Source of the DNA: Rhodocyclaceae bacterium
Lineage (GTDB): Bacteria; Pseudomonadota; Gammaproteobacteria; Burkholderiales; Rhodocyclaceae
Direction: 5' to 3'
Assembly: GCA_030682595.1 (NCBI GenBank)
Contig: JAUXNZ010000118.1
Coordinates: forward strand, 1-7,099
Length of the DNA: 7,099 nucleotides
The notes below the pieces were generated by a model. That model was not told the origin of the DNA, made no database searches, and worked only from the letters and a program-made list of their open reading frames with translations. Made by a program: the position numbers and the translations under genes. Below, in pieces: positions 1-6,131 of this stretch (position 1 is its first letter; each line of letters starts with the position of its first letter).

Positions 1-150
1 TCCCCGGAAAAACTCGCCGCAATCCGCGACGAGGTGGCCGACACGCTGATCTACCTGGTCGAACTGGCCGATGCGCTAGACATCGACCTGATCGCCGCCG
101 CGAAGGACAAGATCGCCAAGAACGCGCTCAAGTATCCCGCCCCGCAATAG
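1..150 (+). CDS. MazG-like nucleotide pyrophosphohydrolase, C-terminal part (5' end outside window)
   Basis: The first 49 codons read open from the left edge to a TAG stop at 148-150. The peptide carries E11-x2-D14 (in EVADTLIYLVELADALDIDL), which fits the second, metal-binding ExxD half of the MazG/all-alpha NTP pyrophosphatase signature, and ends with the characteristic K..KN..KYP tail (K37, N41, K44-Y45-P46). Family members bind Mg2+ and hydrolyse (d)NTPs to the monophosphate plus pyrophosphate; the small single-domain forms are thought to clean the nucleotide pool, for example dCTP-like or damaged nucleotides. The EExxE half, the start and the promoter lie outside the window, so total length and substrate cannot be judged. 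It is separated from the transport operon by about 400 nt and is probably transcribed independently. Confidence 0.82.
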   Translation, partial: SPEKLAAIRDEVADTLIYLVELADALDIDLIAAAKDKIAKNALKYPAPQ

Positions 151-162
151 TCGGCGCTGGCG
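149..162 (+). repeat. Partial third copy of the MFS-flanking repeat
   Basis: AGTCGGCGCTGGCG at 149-162 is identical to 14 consecutive bases of the minus-strand element at 4385-4407. Like that copy it follows directly on a stop codon, here the TAG of the MazG-like gene, whose last two bases it shares. It is short enough that chance in GC-rich DNA is not excluded. Confidence 0.4.
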
Positions 163-416
163 TGCTCGCGCCCAATCCACCGCTGCGGTCGGTGGTGCCG
201 GCACCGTGGGGAAGATTCTCAATCACATCGGCGAATCCACCCAGCCACCGAGAATCGCACCGGCGCGGGAGACTCTCGCGCATCCGGGGCTGACAGTGCC
301 GGATTGACGATGCGACATGGGAATTCCCCGGCCCTACGCGGATGATTGAGGGAAAACTTCGTGGGCTCTACGGGCCGCCGAGGCAAAATACTTGACTGGA
401 CCTATCCATAAAAGCC

Positions 417-446
417 TGGCTGATGGGCGGATAAATCTCCTACAAT
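417..446 (+). promoter_or_regulatory. Putative sigma70 promoter of the TRAP operon
   Basis: TACAAT at 441-446 matches the -10 consensus at five of six positions. A weak -35-like TGGCTG lies at 417-422 with an 18-nt spacer. A better-looking TTGACT at 392-397 is too far away to pair with this -10 and has no -10 of its own at 16-18 nt. Transcription would begin near 453, giving a leader of roughly 95 nt before the binding-protein gene. The -10 is convincing; the -35 is poor, so an activator may be needed (inference). Confidence 0.42.
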
Positions 447-534
447 GCGCCTTCGCCGCGTCCATGGCGGTGTGTCATCCATCCGGCGTCGCTACCTACC
501 GGCCCCGGGCCAACCCAGTACGGAATCAACGAAC

Positions 535-540
535 AGGAGG
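535..540 (+). promoter_or_regulatory. Ribosome binding site that fixes the TAXI gene start
   Basis: A perfect AGGAGG stands 7 nt before the ATG at 548. This and the signal peptide that begins exactly there decide the start against the in-frame upstream TTG at 392, whose extra 52 residues resemble nothing and overlap the promoter. Confidence 0.9.
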
Positions 541-547
541 CAAATAT

Positions 548-1528
548 ATGAACAAAGTCGTGAAATCGCTCGTGGCGTTCGCTACCGGAGCCGCCCTGCT
601 TGCCGGTGGCGCCATGGCGCAGGACCGCAAGGGCTGGCCGCGTAGCCTGACCATCGGCACCGCCAGCCAGGGCGGCGTCTATTTCGTCTACGGCAATGGC
701 CTGGCCGGCTACATCGGCGAAGCCCTGAAGATCAACTCCAGCGGCGAGGTCACCGGCGGCCCGACCGTCAATGCCACCCTGGTGCAGAACAAGGAACACG
801 GCATCGGCCTGGTGACCATGGGCCCGATGTATGACGCCTGGACCGGCAAGAGCCCGCTGGCCCCCGGCCTCAAGCATACCGACGTGCGCGCCTTGTTCGC
901 CATGTATGAAACGCCCTTCCACGCCGTGGCGATGCGCAAGTCGAACATCAAGTCGATTGCCGACCTGAAGGGCAAGCGCGTCAGCGTCGGTCCCGCCGGC
1001 GGCACCGCCGACGGCTACTGGCCGCGCTTCCTGCAGGAACTGGGCGTGAACGCCACCATCACGCGCAGCGGCGCGGCGGATGCCGCCAGCCAGCTCAAGG
1101 ACGGCCTGATCGACGCCTTCCTGTTCGCTGCCGGCCTGCCCATCGGCGCCTTCTCGCAACTGGCCGCCGAAGCGGACGTCGTCACCTTCGCCTTCACGCC
1201 GGAAGAGCACGCCAAGGTTGTCAAGGCCTTCCCCGAAGTGTCGCCGTTCAAGATTCCCGCCAACACCTACACGGTGCAGAAGGAAGACAACAACTCGGTG
1301 GCCATGTGGAACTACGCCGTCGTGCATAAGGAGATGCCGGAGAGCCTGGCCTACGAGGTCACCAAGCTGGTGCTGGAAAACAATCCGCGCATGGTGCAGA
1401 TCCACGCCGCCGCCAAGGGCACGGTGCTGCAGAACTGGAACAACAACAGCTTCCTGCCCTACCACAAGGGTGCGGTGCGCTACTACCAGGAAAAGGGCAT
1501 CACCATTCCCGCCAAACTGAAGGACTGA
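548..1528 (+). CDS. TAXI family TRAP transporter solute-binding protein
   Basis: This is a 326-residue periplasmic binding protein of the TAXI (TRAP-associated extracytoplasmic immunogenic) family. Residues 1-24 form a Sec signal peptide: positive MNKVVK, a hydrophobic A/L/G core, and an AMA|Q cleavage site. The mature protein opens with the family-typical SLTIGTASQGGVYFVYGNGL (34-53). It continues with a central TDVRALFAMYETPFHAVAMR stretch (111-130), the IADLKGKRVSVGPAGGTADGYW region (137-158) that builds the ligand cleft in TAXI proteins, and LKDGLIDAFLFAAGLPIGA (183-201). Length is normal. It should capture a small solute, commonly an organic acid or amino acid in this family, and deliver it to the fused permease encoded 102 nt downstream. 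The ligand cannot be read from the sequence. The intergenic hairpin after the stop may let it be made in excess over the permease. Confidence 0.95.
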   Translation: MNKVVKSLVAFATGAALLAGGAMAQDRKGWPRSLTIGTASQGGVYFVYGNGLAGYIGEALKINSSGEVTGGPTVNATLVQNKEHGIGLVTMGPMYDAWTGKSPLAPGLKHTDVRALFAMYETPFHAVAMRKSNIKSIADLKGKRVSVGPAGGTADGYWPRFLQELGVNATITRSGAADAASQLKDGLIDAFLFAAGLPIGAFSQLAAEADVVTFAFTPEEHAKVVKAFPEVSPFKIPANTYTVQKEDNNSVAMWNYAVVHKEMPESLAYEVTKLVLENNPRMVQIHAAAKGTVLQNWNNNSFLPYHKGAVRYYQEKGITIPAKLKD

Positions 1529-1551
1529 TCGACCGCTCTGCTGTCGGCTGC

Positions 1552-1584
1552 AATCCGGCCGGAGGACGTCCCTCCGGCCGGATT
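1552..1584 (+). terminator. Intercistronic 14-bp hairpin between binding protein and permease
   Basis: The arms 1552-1565 (AATCCGGCCGGAGG) and 1571-1584 are perfectly complementary over 14 bp with a 5-nt loop ACGTC. The 3' arm runs into TTTCG then TTG, a short interrupted T tract. It begins 23 nt after the binding-protein stop and ends 46 nt before the permease start. It could act as a partial terminator, as a 3' stabiliser of the binding-protein message, or both. The downstream permease and stress-protein genes have no obvious strong promoter of their own, so read-through is expected (inference). Confidence 0.7.
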
Positions 1585-1630
1585 TCGTTGTCAATAAGAA
1601 TGATCCAGTGGGCACCGAGGAGAAAACCAC

Positions 1631-3817
1631 ATGAGCAGCGAAACATCCGCGGCCGGTAACGCATCGCCAGCGCCCGACAAGGGCAACCTTGCCGCCGGCG
1701 TCGACGCCGAAATCGTCGTCGCCAACCAGCGCGTATTCACCGGCGGCCTGGGACTAGCTTTCGCAACCGCCTGCGTGCTTTACACGGCCTTCCATGTCTT
1801 CGTGATGAACTTCTACCCGCTGGAGACCTGGGTGTACCGGCTCAGCCACGTGGCGGGCGGCCTCGCCCTGGGTTTCATGTATTTTTCGGCCCGCGCCTTT
1901 CCCGTCGGACAGGCCGTCCGCCGGCCCTTCACCCCGCTGGAATGGGCCTGCCTGCTACCCGCCGCCGCGGCCATCTTCACCGCGCTGTTGCAGATCCTCT
2001 ACGCCATCGCCACCGACGACCGCGTGCCCACCGGCGCGCCGCCGGACAAGATGCTGTACACCTTCGGCTACCCGCTTATCGTCGGCACCGTGCTGGCGAT
2101 CGTCGCCTCCTGGATCGCGCCGCCGCGCGACCGCGGCAAGCTGGGCGCCGCCGACTCGCTGCTCGCCATCGCCGCCATCACGGTCGGCCTCTACATCATC
2201 TCGCACGCCGAATTCCTGCGCATGCGCGCACAGGTCTTCCCGCATCCGAACGACATGTTCGCCTCGATCGCCGGCATTCTGCTCATCCTCGAGCTGACGC
2301 GCCGCCTCGCCGGCGTCGCGCTGGTCGTCATCGTCGCCATCTTCATCGCCTATGGCTTCGTCGGCCCCTGGCTGCCCGGCGTGCTCGAACACCGCGGCTA
2401 CGCCCCGGCGCGCTTCTTCGCCTTCCTTTATACCGACAACGGCGTGCTCGGCCCGACCACGGCGATTTCCTCGACCTACATCATCCTCTTCATCACCTTC
2501 GCCGCCTTTTTGCAGGCCAGCCGGGTGGGCGAATACTTCGTCAACTTCGCCTTCGCCGCCGCCGGCGGCGCGCGTGGCGGCCCGGCGAAAGTCGCCGTCT
2601 TTTCCTCCGCGCTGATGGGCACCATCAACGGCACCTCGGCCGGCAACGTCGTCTCCACCGGTTCGCTGACGATCCCGCTGATGAAGAAAGTGGGCTACAA
2701 GCCGCAGACCGCCGCTTCGATCGAGGCCGCGGCTTCCACGGGTGGCCAGATACTGCCCCCGATCATGGGCGCCGGCGCCTTCATCATGGCCGAGATCACC
2801 GGCATTCCCTACTCGGAAATCGTCATCGCCGCGATCATTCCCGCCGTGCTGTATTTCCTGTCGGTCTACTTCATGGTGGACAAGGAGGCGCTCAAGAAAG
2901 GCATGCGCGGCCTGCCGCGCGAGGAGTTGCCGGAATTCGCCCGGCTGGCCCGCCAGGCCTTCCTGTTCATCCCGATCGTGATTCTGATCGGCGCCCTGTT
3001 CATGGGCTACTCGGTGATTCGCGCCGGCACGCTGGCGATGGTCGCCGCTGCCGTCGTCAGCTGGTTCACGCCCTTCCGCATGGGGCTGAAATCCATCCTC
3101 TACGCTTTCGAGATCGCCGCGCGCATGTCCCTGCAACTGGTCGCCGTCTGCGCGGCGGCGGGCGTCATCGTCGGCGTCATCGCGCTCACGGGCATCGGCA
3201 CGCGGTTCTCTTCCATGCTGCTCGACATCGCCGGGCAAAGCCAGCTCATCGCGCTGTTCTTCGCCATGTGCGTCGCGATCATCCTCGGCATGGGCATGCC
3301 GACCACGGCCGCCTATGCGGTCGCGGCAAGCGTGATCGCGCCGGGCCTGATCCAGCTCGGCATCGAGCCGCTCACGGCGCATTTCTTCATCTTCTACTAC
3401 GCGGTGATTTCCGCCATCACGCCGCCGGTGGCCCTCGCCGCCTATGCGGGCGCCGCCATCGCGCAGTCCGACCCGATGAAGACCAGTGTCGAAAGCTTCA
3501 AGTTCGGTCTCGCGGCCTTCGTCGTGCCCTTCATGTTCTTCTATTCGCCGGCGATGCTGATGCAGGGCGCCTGGCACGAAAACCTGCACGGCTTCGCCAC
3601 CGCCGGCTTCGGCATCTTCCTGCTGGCTTCGGCGATCCAGGGCTGGTTCTTCGGCACGGTCGGCTGGGTGTTGCGTGGCGTCCTGCTGGTCGCGGCGCTC
3701 GCCATGATCAGCGGCGGCCTGACCTCCGACCTGATCGGACTGGCCGCGGCCATCGTCGCATTCGTGATTCAGAAGAAGTTGGTGACCCCGCAGAACGCGG
3801 CGCGCGGACTGGATTGA
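1631..3817 (+). CDS. TRAP transporter fused permease (4TM/12TM, DctQ-DctM type)
   Basis: This 728-residue inner-membrane protein fuses the small (DctQ-like, 4TM) and large (DctM-like, 12TM) TRAP subunits, as is usual for TAXI partners. A cytosolic tail of about 35 residues precedes hydrophobic segments near 37-60, 73-90, 104-127 and 145-162, with more segments from 175 on. The DctM core shows its landmarks: SSALMGTINGTSAGNVVSTG (325-344), EAAASTGGQILPPIMGAGAF (365-384), GMGMPTTAAYAVAAS (553-567) and SAITPPVALAAYAGAAIA (594-611). These match the two re-entrant hairpins that bind Na+ and solute in the family. Transport is driven by an ion gradient, not ATP. GAGGAG at 1617-1622 lies 8 nt before the ATG. 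The C-terminal 85 residues add extra hydrophobic segments. The next gene starts 19 nt downstream, so the two are surely co-transcribed. Confidence 0.95.
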   Translation: MSSETSAAGNASPAPDKGNLAAGVDAEIVVANQRVFTGGLGLAFATACVLYTAFHVFVMNFYPLETWVYRLSHVAGGLALGFMYFSARAFPVGQAVRRPFTPLEWACLLPAAAAIFTALLQILYAIATDDRVPTGAPPDKMLYTFGYPLIVGTVLAIVASWIAPPRDRGKLGAADSLLAIAAITVGLYIISHAEFLRMRAQVFPHPNDMFASIAGILLILELTRRLAGVALVVIVAIFIAYGFVGPWLPGVLEHRGYAPARFFAFLYTDNGVLGPTTAISSTYIILFITFAAFLQASRVGEYFVNFAFAAAGGARGGPAKVAVFSSALMGTINGTSAGNVVSTGSLTIPLMKKVGYKPQTAASIEAAASTGGQILPPIMGAGAFIMAEITGIPYSEIVIAAIIPAVLYFLSVYFMVDKEALKKGMRGLPREELPEFARLARQAFLFIPIVILIGALFMGYSVIRAGTLAMVAAAVVSWFTPFRMGLKSILYAFEIAARMSLQLVAVCAAAGVIVGVIALTGIGTRFSSMLLDIAGQSQLIALFFAMCVAIILGMGMPTTAAYAVAASVIAPGLIQLGIEPLTAHFFIFYYAVISAITPPVALAAYAGAAIAQSDPMKTSVESFKFGLAAFVVPFMFFYSPAMLMQGAWHENLHGFATAGFGIFLLASAIQGWFFGTVGWVLRGVLLVAALAMISGGLTSDLIGLAAAIVAFVIQKKLVTPQNAARGLD

Positions 3818-3836
3818 CCGTAACGGAGAGCATTCC

Positions 3837-4289
3837 ATGTATCGACATATCCTCGTCGCCATCGACGACAGCAATACCTCGCAAAAAGCCCTGCAGGAAG
3901 CCATCACGCTCGCCAAGCTGCACGGCGCCGGCCTCGAGATCGCCCACGCCATCGACGAACATCTCGTGCATGTCTTCAATGCCGGCGAGGGAAGCGGCAC
4001 GCACGAGCTCAAGCATGTGCTGGTAGCGGGCGGCGAAGACGTGCTCGGGCGTGCCGCCGCACAGGCCCGCGCCGCGGGCATCGAGCCGACGGCGCGGCTG
4101 CTGCGCGGCCATGGCGAGCATGCCGACGACCTGATCGCCGCAGCCGTCGAGGCCGCGCGGGCCGATCTGCTGGTGGTCGGCTCGCACGGCCGGCGCGGCG
4201 TGCGCCGCCTGCTGCTCGGCAGCGTGGCCGAGAATCTGGTGCGCAAGATCGGTGTCTCGGTACTCATCGTGCGCGGACTGGCCGACTGA
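3837..4289 (+). CDS. Universal stress protein (UspA family), TRAP-operon associated
   Basis: This 150-residue single-domain UspA protein begins with the family opening MYRHILVAIDDSNTSQKAL, where D10 and D11 lie at the usual nucleotide-pocket position. Near the C-terminus it has the complete ATP-binding signature G-x2-G-x9-G-S (G115, G118, G128, S129), followed by the final strand VSVLIVRG. It is therefore expected to be a cytoplasmic, dimeric, ATP-binding member. GGAG at 3825-3828 stands 8 nt before the ATG, and the permease stop is only 19 nt upstream. Usp proteins encoded next to TRAP genes are known; TeaD of Halomonas elongata binds ATP and lowers activity of the ectoine TRAP transporter TeaABC. 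A similar regulatory role is likely here by analogy, not shown by the sequence. The gene ends 21 nt before a hairpin terminator. Confidence 0.93.
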   Translation: MYRHILVAIDDSNTSQKALQEAITLAKLHGAGLEIAHAIDEHLVHVFNAGEGSGTHELKHVLVAGGEDVLGRAAAQARAAGIEPTARLLRGHGEHADDLIAAAVEAARADLLVVGSHGRRGVRRLLLGSVAENLVRKIGVSVLIVRGLAD

Positions 4290-4310
4290 GGCAGCGCCAC
4301 GGACAAAACC

Positions 4311-4342
4311 CCGATCAGGGCGGCAATCGACGCCCTGATCGG
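4311..4342. terminator. Bidirectional terminator between convergent operon and MFS gene
   Basis: The arms 4311-4322 (CCGATCAGGGCG) and 4331-4342 pair perfectly over 12 bp with an 8-nt loop. Read on the minus strand the hairpin is followed by GGTTTTG, a usable T tract for the MFS transcript. On the plus strand only GGAACGG follows, so termination of the stress-protein transcript would be weaker or factor-dependent. Two smaller dyads follow at 4346-4356 (GGCCA/TGGCC) and 4357-4367 (CCGG/CCGG). Confidence 0.75.
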
Positions 4343-4384
4343 AACGGCCAGTGGCCCCGGTGACCGGCGCTCTGCCGTATTTCT

Positions 4385-4407
4385 GCCGTCCCGCCAGCGC
4401 CGACTTT
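4385..4407 (-). repeat. 23-nt repeat, copy at the 3' side of the MFS gene
   Basis: On the minus strand this begins AAAGTCGGCGCTGGCGGG and starts at the first base after the MFS stop codon. It is identical at 22 of 23 positions to 5693-5715, in the same orientation; the only difference is G versus A within CTGRCGGG. The pair brackets the MFS coding sequence. Confidence 0.75.
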
Positions 4408-5667
4408 TCAATTGCCTCCCGCTTGAGCCTTGCCTGCGGGCAAGGTGGTGTTCATCTGGATGCGCCCGACGAAATAGATGGCCAGCAAGGTCGCGCCCAT
4501 TGCCAGCAGGCCGACGTTGCCGTAGCCGATGAGCCGTCCACCTTCGAGTGTGATCATCAGGCCGCCGAGATAGGCGGCGATGCCGGAAAACAGGTTCTGC
4601 ACCGCGCCGTTGAGCGACAGGAAGGTGCCGCGCAGGCGCGGCTCGACGGCCGAGGCCATGATCGCCATTGCCGGCCCCATGCGGCCGGGCACGAGGATGA
4701 AGAACAGCGTGGCGCAGGCCACCATGATCCACAGCGGCACCGGCGGCAGGTGGGTCTGCACGAACAGCGGCACCAGCGCGGCAAACGCGACATAGCGGAA
4801 GACGCGCACCTTGCCGTAAGCGTCGGCCAGCCGACCGATCCAGCGCGCGGTGAAAAAGGTGGCAAAGCCGCCGGCGAGGTACATGTAGGGGATGTCGTCC
4901 TGGCGGATGCCGACGTTGGCGGTGGCATAGATGGTGATGAAGGGAATCACCGTGAAGCCGCCGAGCATCAACAGCGCCATGAAGGCCAGCGCGCGCCGAT
5001 GGTTGGCGTTTTTCAGGGTTTCCCACATCGCCGCGAGCGGATGGGTGCGTTCGGCTTCGCCGAGGATGGCGCTCGGCAGATGGCCGCGCAAAAGCGGCAA
5101 TTGCTTCAGTCCGATCAGTAGTAGCAGGACGGCGAGCAGGGCGATCAGGAAGAAGGGAAAACGCCAGCCGAAATGGTTGGCGAGGAACAGCGAGAGCGGC
5201 ACGCCCGCGACGGTGGACAGCGAAAACGCCGTCATGATCGTGCCGCTGGCGCGGCCGCGCCGCTCGAAGGGAATCAGGTCGCCGACCATGGTATGCACCA
5301 TCGAGCCCAGCACGCCGCCGAAGGCGCCGGCCAGTCCGCGCGCCGCCAGCAGGGTCGCGTAGTTCGGCGCCAGCCCGCAGGCCAGCGTCGCCAGCGCGAA
5401 GAGGGCGAACATCGTCAAGAGCAGGCGTTTGCGTTCGAAGCGATCGACGAACATCGCCGCCAGCACGCCGGCAAACCCGGCGGTGAAGGTGTAGGCTGAG
5501 ACCAGCAGGCCGAATTCGTGCGCGTCGATGGCCAGTTCCTGCATCAGGATCGGCCCGAGCGGCATCATCACCATGAAGTCGAGGATGTGCGCGAACTGGA
5601 TGCCGGCGAGCGTGAACAACAGCACGCGTTCGCGCAGGGGATCGAGGGGAAGCAGGGGGGGAGTCAC
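4408..5667 (-). CDS. MFS transporter (AraJ/DHA1-like efflux type)
   Basis: This 419-residue protein has the 12 hydrophobic segments of the major facilitator superfamily. TM1 carries LDFMVMMPLGP (29-39) with a membrane aspartate D30. The loop between TM2 and TM3 has motif A as FVDRFERKRLLL (73-84; D75, R76, K80, R81). A weaker half-copy, WIGRLADAYGK (276-286), lies at the matching place in the second half. The long central loop spans about 190-225. The layout fits proton-driven drug or sugar/metabolite efflux carriers (COG2814-like); the substrate cannot be inferred. Translation starts at GTG 5667-5665. An in-frame TAA at 5679-5677 excludes anything further upstream, and there is no clear Shine-Dalgarno. 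The gene stands alone on the minus strand, convergent with the TRAP operon and divergent from the ferredoxin gene. Confidence 0.9.
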   Translation of the reverse strand: MTPPLLPLDPLRERVLLFTLAGIQFAHILDFMVMMPLGPILMQELAIDAHEFGLLVSAYTFTAGFAGVLAAMFVDRFERKRLLLTMFALFALATLACGLAPNYATLLAARGLAGAFGGVLGSMVHTMVGDLIPFERRGRASGTIMTAFSLSTVAGVPLSLFLANHFGWRFPFFLIALLAVLLLLIGLKQLPLLRGHLPSAILGEAERTHPLAAMWETLKNANHRRALAFMALLMLGGFTVIPFITIYATANVGIRQDDIPYMYLAGGFATFFTARWIGRLADAYGKVRVFRYVAFAALVPLFVQTHLPPVPLWIMVACATLFFILVPGRMGPAMAIMASAVEPRLRGTFLSLNGAVQNLFSGIAAYLGGLMITLEGGRLIGYGNVGLLAMGATLLAIYFVGRIQMNTTLPAGKAQAGGN

Positions 5668-5692
5668 GTCGGCAGTTTATCGCTCATCGGCC

Positions 5693-5715
5693 GCCGTCCC
5701 GTCAGCGCCGACTTT
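5693..5715 (-). repeat. 23-nt repeat, copy at the 5' side of the MFS gene
   Basis: This is the same element as 4385-4407 (22/23 identical, same strand). It lies 26 bp upstream of the MFS GTG codon. In this copy the core GTCGGCGCTGAC is an imperfect palindrome (GTC-x-GCGC-x-GAC), the sort of symmetry seen in operators. It could equally be a dispersed intergenic repeat. Confidence 0.75.
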
Positions 5716-5780
5716 CTTGGCCCTCCACGCTCGCAACCTCGGCTCGCTGCACCCACGGGGGGGCGGCCCGGTGCCGATTT

Positions 5781-5789
5781 TGGTAAATT
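5781..5789 (+). promoter_or_regulatory. Putative extended -10 promoter of the ferredoxin-hydrolase pair
   Basis: TGGTAAATT gives an extended -10 (TGn) plus a 4/6 hexamer TAAATT at 5784-5789, the only AT-rich spot in this intergenic region. No -35 is visible at the expected distance (GGGCGG). Transcription would start near 5796, leaving a leader of about 20 nt that holds the ribosome site AAGGAG at 5804-5809. A 7-bp dyad, GGGGGCG at 5759-5765 and CGCCCCC at 5792-5798, brackets it. Confidence 0.4.
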
Positions 5790-5815
5790 AGCGCCCCCAA
5801 CACAAGGAGACAACA

Positions 5816-6124
5816 ATGAGCTATTACAAACACCACGTCTTTTTCTGCACCAACCAGCGCGAAGGCGACATGTGCTGCAACGACCACAACGCCCAGGCGA
5901 TGCGCGACTATTGCAAGGAGCGCGTCAATGACAAGGGCGAGGCGATAGCCGGCAATGTGCGCATCAACAGCGCCGGCTGTCTCGACCGTTGCGGCGACGG
6001 CCCGGTGATCGTCGTTTACCCCGAGGCCGTCTGGTACACCTACGTCGACCAGGAAGATATCGACGAAATCGTCGATTCGCACCTCGTCAAGGGCCAGATC
6101 GTTGAGCGGCTGAAAATCGGCTGA
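5816..6124 (+). CDS. Thioredoxin-like [2Fe-2S] ferredoxin
   Basis: This 102-residue protein is of the thioredoxin-fold [2Fe-2S] ferredoxin family (Shethna/NuoE-related). It opens YKHHVFFCTNQ, giving the first cluster cysteine C11. C20 and C21 are adjacent candidates for the second ligand. The second half has the hallmark INSAGCLDRCGDGPVIVVYP, giving C55 and C59 (C-x3-C), then WYTYVDQEDIDEIVDSHLV. A further C33 is unlikely to bind the cluster. It should be a soluble cytoplasmic one-electron carrier; partners are unknown. AAGGAG at 5804-5809 lies 6 nt before the ATG. The last codons lie in an 11-bp tandem duplication (6107-6128), which appears to have added the terminal Gly and moved the stop. 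The hydrolase gene follows after 7 nt, so co-transcription is likely. Confidence 0.92.
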   Translation: MSYYKHHVFFCTNQREGDMCCNDHNAQAMRDYCKERVNDKGEAIAGNVRINSAGCLDRCGDGPVIVVYPEAVWYTYVDQEDIDEIVDSHLVKGQIVERLKIG

Positions 6125-6128
6125 AAAT
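6107..6128 (+). repeat. 11-bp tandem duplication at the ferredoxin/hydrolase junction
   Basis: CGGCTGAAAAT occurs twice head to tail at 6107-6117 and 6118-6128, each followed by C. The ferredoxin stop TGA (6122-6124) lies in the second copy. Deleting one copy on paper makes the gene end ...CGG CTG AAA ATC TGA, with the TGA overlapping the hydrolase ATG as TGATG. Confidence 0.9.
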
Positions 6129-6131
6129 CTG

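Larger units (their letters stand above)
151..547. other. Gene-free intergenic region with clustered inverted repeats
   Basis: No convincing gene is seen in these 397 nt. The left two thirds contain several short dyads: CCACCG/CGGTGG (177-182 with 190-195), the perfect palindrome GGTGCCGGCACC (194-205), GATTCTC/GAGAATC (214-220 with 250-256), GCGCGGG/CTCGCGC (263-269 with 275-281, one G-U pair), ATCCGG/CCGGAT (282-287 with 299-304) and GGGAATTCCC (319-328). None is followed by a run of T, so a classical terminator for the MazG-like gene is not evident. The right third is less GC-rich and holds the probable promoter and the 5' untranslated leader of the TRAP operon. Confidence 0.6.

Noticed and set aside
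392..412. TTGACT at 392-397 with CATAAA at 407-412 as a promoter
   Set aside because: The spacing is only 9 nt, far below the 16-18 nt required.
392..547. N-terminal extension of the TAXI protein to a TTG at 392
   Set aside because: The extension would bury the signal peptide and overlap the likely promoter. A perfect AGGAGG precedes the ATG at 548.
440..1630. A minus-strand 396-codon open frame opposite the TAXI gene
   Set aside because: It has no recognisable motif and covers the hairpin and ribosome site of the real genes; it is an antisense shadow.
1942..4026. A plus-strand 694-codon open frame overlapping the permease
   Set aside because: Its product is Arg/His-rich without recognisable domains, while the other frame gives textbook DctM motifs.
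1955..5026. A minus-strand open frame of 1023 codons across the permease, the stress protein and part of the MFS gene
   Set aside because: Its product is a low-complexity Arg/Asp/Gly/His/Glu-rich chain without domains, lying opposite well-recognised genes. It is a by-product of high GC at third codon positions.
4351..5121. A 256-codon plus-strand open frame opposite the MFS gene
   Set aside because: It is charged and low-complexity, with no ribosome site, and is antisense to a clear 12-TM protein.
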